Assembly: GCA_011037195.1 (NCBI GenBank) | Contig: JAAEAF010014405.1 | Coordinates: 124,001-188,000, forward strand | Length of the DNA stretch: 64,000 nt | Reading direction: 5' to 3' | Source of the DNA: Triatoma infestans | Lineage: Eukaryota; Arthropoda; Insecta; Hemiptera; Reduviidae | Shown: piece after piece, positions 56,397-64,000 of the stretch | Layout: each line of letters opens with the position of its first letter | How positions within the stretch are numbered: position 1 is the first letter of the stretch | Translations under genes and position numbers: made by a program | Notes under the pieces: model-generated | Told to the model about the DNA's origin: nothing | The model's database searches: none | What the model saw: only the letters and a program-made list of their open reading frames with translations

Positions 56397-57512
56397 CCTA
56401 GTTGGAGACCCTCCCCCTATCCTGTCCTTAGCTGGACTGTGGAATTGGGGGGGGGGCTCCCAGGTGGTCAATCGGCACCTGCCATCAGAGCACCCTCTCG
56501 AGTCCTGCTTGACTTAAAAGACTTAACAGGTCCGAGAGAGGGCCCTGGCTGAGGCTTGTTGGCACCAGCTTCTCTTTACCAAAGAGGAGGTACCTTAGCC
56601 AGACCAGCCGCTCGCACTGACATACCACGTGCAGTGCCGTCTCCTCTTCCTCCTGACAAAACCTACACAGGCTATCCGTTGCCAGGCCCATGCGATGCAT
56701 GTGCTTATTTAATCTACAATGGTCAGTGAGAACGCCAAATGCTATCCTTATGGCCGCCCGGCCTAATTGGAGTAATTCCGCAGTTAACTTGGGCGAGTGG
56801 CTATAAATAAACTTTTTCGCCTGCCTCTGGCCTGAAGTTTTGACCCACCATTCCCTTGATCGGTCCTGCATCCATGTCTTAATGGATGCACTCGTGAGGC
56901 ATCTTGAGACGCCACAGAACGGCTACGGCCCGGTAAGTGCTCTCATTGAACCCTCCCGGGCCAGGCGGTCCGCCGCCTCATTGCCTCTGTAACCCAAGTG
57001 CCCAGGTACCCAAACCAGGAAGACCTTATTATGGCTACTAATTTCCCTGAGTGCACCTAGGCAGTCCCACACCAGCCTTGAGCTGATCTCCCACGAGTCA
57101 ATTGCCCGCAGAGCAGCCTGGCTATCCGAATAAATGACGACTCTGGAGTTATACACTCCCCGTCTTCTTATTTCGGCGGCGCAGATAATAATCGCGACTA
57201 GCTCCGCCTGAAAGACCGTAGCTAGCCTTCCCAGGCTCACCGAGATATTACATCTCGGATGAGCCCCGTACACGCCGGCTCCTACTCCATCTTCCATCTT
57301 GGACCCGTCCGTGTACCACATAGATTTGCCTGTAATTGGCGGCCCGTTCTTCCATACCCCTCTGTCTAATATTAAGACTTTGAAGGGTTTTTGGAAGTCG
57401 TACCTAGGAGTCATTATGTCCATAGGCAGACCCAAAATCGGGTCCGCCTTCAGCTCCTCCCATAAGTCTTGGTAATTCCCAGTATGCCTGGGATAAATGG
57501 GAGCTTGTCCCG
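56397..57512 (-). pseudogene. RNase H-bearing LINE, C-terminal half (one stop)
   Basis: Best copy of this LINE clade in the window. From about 57512 downward: GNYQDLWEELKADPILGLPM, WYTDGSKMEDGVGAGVY (Asp), TVFQAELVAIIICAAEI (Glu), VIYSDSQAALRAI (Asp), VFLVWVPGHLGYRGNEAADR (His, Asp), so RNase H is intact. After SMRALTGP one in-frame TAG (56923) interrupts where relatives have Glu (GPEPFCG). The same frame goes on: W-W-V-K-T-S-G-Q-R-Q, LTDHCRLNKHMHRMGL, zinc knuckle CRFCQEEEETALHVVCQC, to 56485. The upstream end joins a mariner transposase in frame. Confidence 0.85.
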
Positions 57513-58103
57513 AAACCCACGTTTCATCCATCGTACAAATCGGCGCAGAAAATCGGTTGGATTCTTCTTTAAACAGGGCAAACATCGCTGAGAAACTCGA
57601 TTTCTCATTTGTTTGTGATCAGCATTTAACAAATGCGGCACCCATATTGCACAAAGCTTTCTCATACTGAGTTCTTGGTGTAAAATATGCCGTACCCTTT
57701 TTATTCTGAGAAGCCTAAAGCCTTAGCTATCTCATACAATCGTCGATCATATAGAACCATATTATATATCTTTTCAATATTTTCTTCGATAATTGCAGTT
57801 TTTGGCCATCCTTTATGTGGATCGTCTTCAATCGATGTACGACCAGTTTAAATTCAGTTGACAATTTCTTTACTGTGGATAACGAAGATGGAGACTCCTT
57901 ATACACTTTCACACCAACTTAAGAGGAATTTCTGTTGGCGGTAAAGTTACTTTAAATAGCCGTATAAAACAAACTATTTGTTTGATCAAATTCACATTTG
58001 GTAATTACTTTTGCAACAAGTTTGCCAACATAACAAAACAATAATTTCATTTGTAGTAGTGCCATCTATGGGCTAGGCCGAAAACTTTTCACTTTGCTCT
58101 GGT
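57513..58103 (-). pseudogene. Mariner transposon, 5' half
   Basis: On the minus strand it starts next to a TA (58104-58105) with terminal repeat CCAGAGCAAAGTGAAAAGTT and continues GGCCTAGCCCATAGATGGCA. The transposase is degraded: KVYKESPSSLSTVKK, a DGQKLQLSKKIL-type stretch (shifted; consensus W-P-K-T-A), MRKLCAIWVPHLLNADHKQM, NPTDFLRRFV, then in another frame TMDETWV, where D is the first catalytic Asp. Sequence ends there at the LINE junction; the second half is not in the window. Frameshifts show it is dead. Confidence 0.8.
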
Positions 58104-58139
58104 ATATATTTATTATATGCCTTTCACTTTTAATGTCGA

Positions 58140-58265
58140 TTTTTTTTTTTTTAAGAAAATTGATTTTTTGGAGGTAGAGTTTTATGGAGCTTGATACTTA
58201 AAGCATTGTTCTAAAGTGCTATTCCAGTAAAATATCGCCACCACCTAAATATCTAGTTTAAATTA
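58140..58265 (-). mobile_element. Diverged HINE-like scrap
   Basis: AAGAAAATTGATTTTTTGGAGG and TTCTAAAGTGCTATTCCAGT resemble one internal module. Confidence 0.35.
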
Positions 58266-59329
58266 TTTATATAAGTAAAATTAAATCTGTAAGTAGTCTT
58301 TTCACTATATGAGGAAGTTATTTATATGAAAGAAATCCTATTTTTATATAATTATAATCATAGTTCAAATAAACACATTCAGCAATCCCATTTTAATGTT
58401 CAATAGAATATTAGAATTCCTAACAAACACGTATAAGTTTTAATGTTGTTACGAAAATGTCACTTTAAAAGTTCACATCGGTAGGGACAAGTTATTAAGT
58501 GTAGAAGAAGTTAAGAGAAGTAAGGTACATTTTTCTATTGCTAACTTAATCCTTCTTAATCCTATCTCACTGACTCCGAACAGTTATAAACTCACTTACT
58601 CCAGAATTGTCTATAAACTAATAATAATAATTTCATGAATCCTTTATGAATTTCATATAGAAGAAAACAAAAGGTTATTAAATAATTAAGTATAAGTACT
58701 ATTTATTACAAGATCACTCTTATTTTGCAATATAAACAATATTTAATTTAAGTATTAAGCAGAAAAGTATTATTACTAAGAAGGTTTAAAAGAGCGTAAG
58801 TGTTTCATTAAGGTTTTATTTTCATGTTATTAAGTTTGAATGTTCAGGTTAAGAAGCTCTTGTGATGGCATACGGTAAACTTTTATAACCATTAAATTAG
58901 TGCTTATTGCACGAAAAGAACTTATTTGTTGGTCTACGTGTTTGTGTCATTTAATAGTGTATTCAAGTTTTCCCTATCAGTAGTATTATCCAGATTAATT
59001 TAATTTTATTCTTTCCATACTCATAGCCGTAGACTGTTGCTAATAATTACAGTTACTGATCTATTTTTAAGAAGCAATTCACTTTTTTTATAATAAGATT
59101 CGGATCAAAACATTGTTGTGAAATCCTGCATTTAGGATTTTTTAATAAATTGATCCAACACATTCAATTTGTTCCGAGAAAAAGTTTCTTATAAAAGGGA
59201 TTGGGCTTATATTATATAGGATGTCAATTTTAACATACACTATTGTCTTGGCAAGTACGTCAGATAGAAAATCCAAATGAGACTCTACTTAATTTTCAAG
59301 AATCCCAAATTTTAAGTTGCAGAATCCAG
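58266..59329. other. AT-rich DNA with no recognisable gene
   Basis: Nothing recognised. Confidence 0.4.
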
Positions 59330-60165
59330 TTTATTATGACAATGTCGTCTTAGCCCCAGTACACAAGGTTCGCTACTTAGGACTATATTTGGACCGACGC
59401 CTCATCTGGAATCCACATACCAGACTCAAATGACAGGCACTACTTCAACGTTACAAAATGCTGATGCCCAACAAAGTAACAAACTGCTAATCTACAAAGT
59501 CATACTTGAACCTGTTTGGGCATAAGGTGGCAGAACTGTGGGGTTCAACCAAACGATCTAATTTATAATCATAACCAAATACTCCAAATCCAAAATACTC
59601 CGCAAAATCGTTTCAACTTTGTTCCAACCTTTCTTTCTTTGTTCCAATCCTTTCTTTGTTTCCAATCATACAATCCGTCCGGGTAATGTACCATACGTCC
59701 GGGTAATGGCAAGAAAGAGAATTAAGAGAGACAAAACAGGCCCTCTCTGGTACTCTCTGACTTAAGCAGGCTAGAGTGGGAGAATCTGTATATAAGCCAG
59801 TGAGAATCTACCTAAAGGGATATCTATCTATCTATCAGATTCAACCATACATTGCATCGTGTCATATCTCTACTCTCACCTTTTATTCTATAAAGTCATT
59901 ACAAGTCCAGTGCAGTTTGTGTAAACTTATAACTATATTATAACAGTGTCTTCATATCTCGTCTAATTAATCAAACCCAATTTCTCTCCACATCACCTCC
60001 CATTATAGTCCGTCAAGAAATCCTATTCCGTTACACAAATTTCACATCAGTTTATCCTCTCATGTCAATCCTCTTGTCCGTGAACTTGCTAGCATCCTTC
60101 ACTAATCCTGTAAATTCTACTCGAAAACTAAAATGTCAGTGGCCTCGTGATCTACTTATTGAGTA
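59330..60165 (+). pseudogene. Jockey-clade LINE, 3' fragment
   Basis: VHKVRYLGLYLDRRLIWNPH at about 59360, then a KRSNL-like and KYSAKS-like decayed thumb. After an unrelated segment at about 59660-59990, IVRQEILFRYTNF..PVNSTRKLKCQWPRDLL ends at about 60165. Order and residues match the end of ORF2 in the full-length Jockey at 34.5 kb (for example KRRWPRDHL). Multiple stops. Confidence 0.7.
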
Positions 60166-60576
60166 AATTGGAGTATCATTACTGAGTGACTTCTCCGCTT
60201 CAGTTTCTATTAATTGCCCACAATTAAACAAAATTTACTATTGCAACGATTCCTTAAAGTAATTTATTTCATAAACATTAAAATGGAACCAACAATATCC
60301 ATTGAATATTCGCAGAGATATTCAATTTTGAATATAGAGACATTCTCTGCTTTCTGGTTACTATTAATCCACAATATTCTTGAGTTTATAATGAAATAAG
60401 ATAAAAACATGTTTTATGGAATGATTAAGTGTAAATTTAGAAATGATGGATTCGATTGAATTGGTGGAATTTTCTAATATGGGATGGTGAAAAATGCAGA
60501 TATTACATCGGACACGGAGGCAGACAATAATGTGAATGCGATGAATGTGTGGTGCGACCTAATTTTTACAATGAAA

Positions 60577-60635
60577 CATTGAAAATATCTCTGATGCTTT
60601 CCAGTTCTGCGGAACCAACCACAATAATTTAAATG
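60577..60635 (+). mobile_element. FB1 terminal fragment
   Basis: GAAAATATCTCTGATGCTTT then CCAGTTCTGCGGAACCAACC matches the right end of FB1; the arms are absent. Confidence 0.65.
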
Positions 60636-61433
60636 TGCCTAAAATGAATTACTCTACAGTGAAAATTGAATTGAGTTCTGTCTAACAGAACCTATGTGAG
60701 TTTCTGTGTATAATTAGCCCATTTCTGCTGCACTCTGCGCAGGTGATTTCTGCCTCTGTATCCCAATACAGCTTCCTAACAGAAGCTGTCTTAACTAGTC
60801 ATTATATGTGTTAACTCGTCAGTTAAATATGTCTTAACTGGTCAGTTAATTCGAGAATTTCCGTTTCGTGTGTCTGAATTTTACTGACAGACACTTTCAG
60901 TAACTCTCAATTCTTAAACGATCCGGCCAGATTGTTTAGAGCGACATACTTACAAACAGGTATCCACTCACATCGGCTGTCTGAGAGCCACTACCCCACT
61001 TCTCTTATTGATCAGAAATTAAAAGTTAAAAAATAAATAAATATAGTTTATATTTATATTGTGAAAACTATTCTAACAATTGGAATTTCCGAGCTACTGG
61101 TAGTTTGGGAACTTGATATGGCTTCCTTTACACATTATTTTATCTTACAATGGATGGAACCAAGAAGCTGAAGAGATATTATTTAAATATGTTTTAAAGA
61201 TATCAAATAGTGGAAATTTATACGTTGACTGGCAAAAAAGGTAAAACTGAGCAGGTAGTGAAAGACAAATCACTTGACCAACTCTATTGTAAGTCACCCC
61301 CTTTGGGATGCGGTGATTTAAGAATAAATATCATGCCAAACAAGAAAATTCTGTCAGTTGCAGTCATATTCACGCAGTTATACTGTTAGTCTAAATTTAG
61401 TTTTATTCACACAGTCAAGCAGAATACTAGTAT
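60636..61433. other. Unassigned, no gene seen
   Basis: No coding frame or known repeat recognised. Confidence 0.4.
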
Positions 61434-61949
61434 TTGTTGTGGTGGTTGGTTCCGCAGAGCTGGAAAGCATTGGAACTGGAACAACTTAGTTCCGTTGGAA
61501 CTGGAAAACTTAACTTAATTATATAAAAAATCGTTCAGTTTTAAACGAATGAATGAATTTTAAAATGTTAGTTTAATCGTTGTTATTTAGATTTATTTTG
61601 TGTATCTTATTTTTATTTTTTGTATATTCTTAATATTTTGGTTAGTTAATTGTAAAGTAAGTCTCCCTCCAACAACAGAGTTTAAACATTAGACCCCCGC
61701 GTCCACTGTAAGAAAAGAATTTGCCCTTTAACAACCCAATCACGTGTTTTCCCACCCATCTGGCCACATCCCTTTACCTAGTTTAAGAGTTTAGTATTTT
61801 AAAAATACACCTCAGTTAGTGTGAAACTAAGTCTCTGTACGAGTCTGTGTTGGCACACTGTCTGAAAAACGCATCCTGAAGATGGGCGAACGCCCGAAAC
61901 CGGTCGATGACCACAAAATGAAGCAGGCTACCACGGAAAATGTCTCTGA
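61434..61949 (+). mobile_element. FB1 element with 13-bp target duplication and unique core
   Basis: Begins TTGTTGTGGTGGTTGGTTCC, ends GGAAAATGTCTCTGA, flanked by AGAATACTAGTAT at 61421-61433 and 61950-61962. Only the first ~36 bases of the left arm remain. They are followed by ~320 bp not found in other FB1 copies (61471-61800), then a full right arm with an intact hammerhead-like core at 61872-61909. Confidence 0.85.
61872..61909 (+). ncRNA. Hammerhead-ribozyme-like core (FB1)
   Basis: Base-for-base the same core as 47101-47138: CATC / CTGAAGA / T / GGGC-GAAC-GCCC / GAA / ACCGGT / C / GATG. Confidence 0.45.
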
Positions 61950-62213
61950 AGAATACTAGTATGTCACCCTCTTGTTTTATATATTTATCCTAGTTTTATA
62001 TTTAGTTGGCTCGTTTTATATATAATTTATCTAGTCATTAAATTATTAGTTGCCTTTAATCGTAGTTAAATTTCCAATACCTTACTTACTGAAATTCTTC
62101 TCATATTCCTTAAAATTACTACCCTTTCAAAACCGCTCGCTATACCTCATTCGTATACACACGTAGGTGCATTTTATAATTTAAAATGTATCTAATATTG
62201 TAAAATGTAACAA

Positions 62214-62227
62214 TACGCGCGCGAGCG

Positions 62228-62258
<31 letters not shown>
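62214..62258. repeat. (GC)n(AC)n microsatellite
   Basis: CGCGCGAGCGCGCGCGCGC followed by ten CA units. It lies where HINE-like elements carry their CA tract. Confidence 0.9.
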
Positions 62259-62385
62259 AGACTTTTCTAAAAACAATTTTTCAGCCTCAAGGAACCTCAA
62301 AATCTGTATTTCGGTGAAAACTCAATATGGAAAATTTGACACGATTGCAACACTTTCTCTTACCAGTAATAAGAGAACATAAAAA
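62259..62385 (+). mobile_element. HINE-like 3' fragment
   Basis: CAGACTTTTCTAAAAAC, CTCAAGGAACCTCAAAATC, GTGAAAACTCAATATGG, AATTTGACACGATTGC and CTCTTACCAGTAATAAGAG (the stem-loop) in family order. The microsatellite before it is probably part of the same copy. Confidence 0.7.
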
Positions 62386-62915
62386 ATGCGTCAATTATAA
62401 TTTACTATTGTATTTGTATTTTAGTATGAATATTTCACACCAGGGTTTTTTTATATTTATCTCTTCCATAGTCCATGCATGGATCTCTGTGATTTCAATG
62501 TGATAAGTGCATGAATATCAACTTAAAACAATTTCTTATACATGACAGATGAGAGCAAAAAAAAAAAAATGATAGTCAAACTCTGTATTACTAAAACTGT
62601 CCAAAATAAATTGGGAATATATATCATGGATAAATAATGATACGTATACCTACAGTAGGAAATAGTGAGTTCTGTGGCCATCTTATAACAATTTCTTGTC
62701 TTTCTATTTTCAAATATATCCAATCATCTCTACTGATGGCATCTCATTTCACAATTTTCAACATGGTCATCTGAAATATAATAAATAAACTTATTTATCA
62801 AGCTTCAACCTGCTATATATATTTTTCATCTATAACTTATACAATAACGTTAATATATTGTCAATAGTCTATTGTATCAGTTATGATAATAATAATAATA
62901 ATAATAATCTGTCTT

Positions 62916-63132
62916 CTCAGTGGTAGCGCGCTGGACTAGTAACGCGGAGATCACGGGTTCGAATCCAGCCGTGCTACCCTTAGATTTTCTCTTCCTAGGA
63001 GCCCCTACAGCTCACTGTCCGGTGATGGACAGTGTTGTCTGTAACGGGAGAACACTGTCCGGAGGCCGGCAGTGCACTGAGAAGGCTCCGGGCGCAAATG
63101 ACCACAGATGTTGAGACGCCTTAAAAAAAAAA
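62916..63132 (+). repeat. tRNA-derived SINE, family S1, youngest copy
   Basis: Head CTCAGTGGTAGCGCGCTGG, then ACTAGTAACGCGGAG and B-box GGGTTCGAATCC, followed by the S1 body and an A-tail of 12-13 bases. Flanked by AATCTGTCTT at 62906-62915 and 63133-63142, a 10-bp target duplication. Confidence 0.9.
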
Positions 63133-63369
63133 AATCTGTCTTTATCAATCAAATTAATGTACATTATACATCATCTTATTCATTAACATTCAACATACAA
63201 TAAACATAGACAACTCTGGTATAAAATTTGAGGAATTTATAAAATTTAATTATTATCTGATAAATGATTTCACCAATCAAATTAAACAAAATATTATTAA
63301 CACTAAGATACAGAATACATAAACATTTAATTTTTAATAAACAACAAAAAATTTTTGACAAATATGTAT

Positions 63370-63522
63370 ATTGTTCAAATTGAGTTTCACCGGAAATATA
63401 CGTTTTGAGGTGCCTAAAAGTTTAAAGCTGTTTTGTATAGTGTATACTCTCATTTAGAAGCTCTGTATGTGTATGAATTTCTGTGAGAATATTGTTTCTT
63501 CTTGGATGGATGGAGTGGATGG

Positions 63523-63559
<37 letters not shown>

Positions 63560-63655
63560 CAAAGATAGAGAGAGAGAGAGAGAGAACGAAATAGCTCAAA
63601 ACCTGAAAAATTATAGCTAGCTCATCTCATTCAATATAATCTGTTTAAGTACCAC
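63370..63655 (-). mobile_element. Diverged HINE-like 3' fragment
   Basis: Plus strand shows TTTCACCGGAAATATACGTT, TTGAGGTGCC, then a (GT)n(GC)n(AG)n microsatellite at 63521-63584, then AAATAGCTCAAAACCTGAAAA and AATCTGTTTAAGTACCACA, which is the family order. Confidence 0.6.
63521..63584. repeat. Compound (GT)n(GC)n(AG)n microsatellite
   Basis: About 15 GT, 5 GC and 10 AG dinucleotides in succession. Confidence 0.95.
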
Positions 63656-63808
63656 ATTATCAAAGACATTGTAACCACATAACAATTTAAGCAGCATGTA
63701 TTTTAAAAATAAGAAAAACCAGTACAAAAAAGGCATACGTTCAATGTAGCATTAAAAAAAAAATCCGAAAAATAAAGCAATAAATTGAATAATATTTATT
63801 AGAATATA

Positions 63809-64000
63809 CTAGGGCAAAGTAAGAAGTTCTCAGCCTAGCCCATAGATGGCACTGCTACAAATGAAATTACTGTTTTCTTATGTTGATACATTTGTTGCAA
63901 AAGTAAATACCAAATGTGTATTTGATCAGACAAATAGTTTGTTTTGAATGGCTGTTTAAATTAAGCATCTTGAGTGTTTTTTTACAAAATGTATAACCTT
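63809..64000 (+). mobile_element. Mariner transposon, 5' end (runs off the window)
   Basis: After a TA at 63807-63808 comes CTAGGGCAAAGTAAGAAGTT and CAGCCTAGCCCATAGATGGC. Over ~170 bases it is closely similar to the 58103 end, in the opposite orientation. The sequence reaches the window edge just where the transposase would begin, so coding state cannot be judged. Confidence 0.75.

Overview
The window is AT-rich eukaryotic DNA made almost entirely of transposable elements in several states of decay. Jockey-, R1- and I-group LINEs, RNase-H-bearing LINEs, a Penelope-like element, mariner, tRNA-derived SINEs, (AAT)n arrays and consensus GT..AG splice signals together suggest an insect. A hemipteran such as a planthopper is my best guess, but that is inference. 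No complete host protein-coding gene is visible.

Host signals are sparse. The first ~640 bases are GC/CpG-rich and end in a consensus 5' splice site read on the minus strand, so they look like the promoter and first exon of a gene leaving the window on the left. At 15222-15279 a short plus-strand exon follows a TATA box, encodes a signal-peptide-like sequence and ends at a perfect CAG|GTAAGT donor. A possible second exon lies at 21441-21541.

The commonest repeat is a ~1 kb family, called HINE-like here. It starts ATCTGGTGTGA, has a 14-15 bp sub-terminal inverted repeat (CTTTCTCTTACTCC), about three diverged ~300 bp internal modules, an internal CA microsatellite, and a 3' stem-loop (CTCTTAC..GTAAGAG). 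Long copies lie at 15.8, 20.1, 25.8, 32.3, 33.5, 41.7, 50.4, 51.4 and 53.2 kb, with many diverged fragments. The layout resembles DINE-1/HINE non-autonomous Helentrons.

One near-complete Jockey-clade LINE (34307-38567, minus) is inserted in a HINE-like copy. Its ORF2 is open for 909 codons, with endonuclease and reverse transcriptase motifs intact. ORF1 has a single frameshift, and the ORFs are joined by a TAATG stop/start. Other LINE pieces are 5'-truncated: RLE-type (R2-superfamily-like) 3' halves at 3.5, 22.9 and 48.9 kb, all ending in (AAT)n; RNase H LINEs at 7.8-9.2, 17.9-19.4, 44.3-45.8 and 56.4-57.5 kb; R1-like pieces at 22.5 and 29.2 kb; Jockey pieces at 28.2 and 59.3 kb; and an RTE-like piece at 40.1 kb.

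The most interesting elements are fold-back (inverted-arm) families, FB1 and FB2. They have 8-15 bp target-site duplications and carry a motif matching the hammerhead ribozyme core in the arms: CTGANGA, a 4-bp hairpin, then GAA-ACCGGT-C with a palindromic stem III. A degenerate Penelope-like element with a GIY-YIG domain and inverted terminal repeats (10063-11026) has the same overall architecture. FB1 and FB2 may therefore be ribozyme-bearing non-autonomous relatives of Penelope-like or retrozyme-type elements. FB3 (31.9, 46.6 kb) has a related CGAAACG hairpin, and FB4 (55.2-56.4 kb) is a separate large inverted-repeat element containing an FB1 copy.
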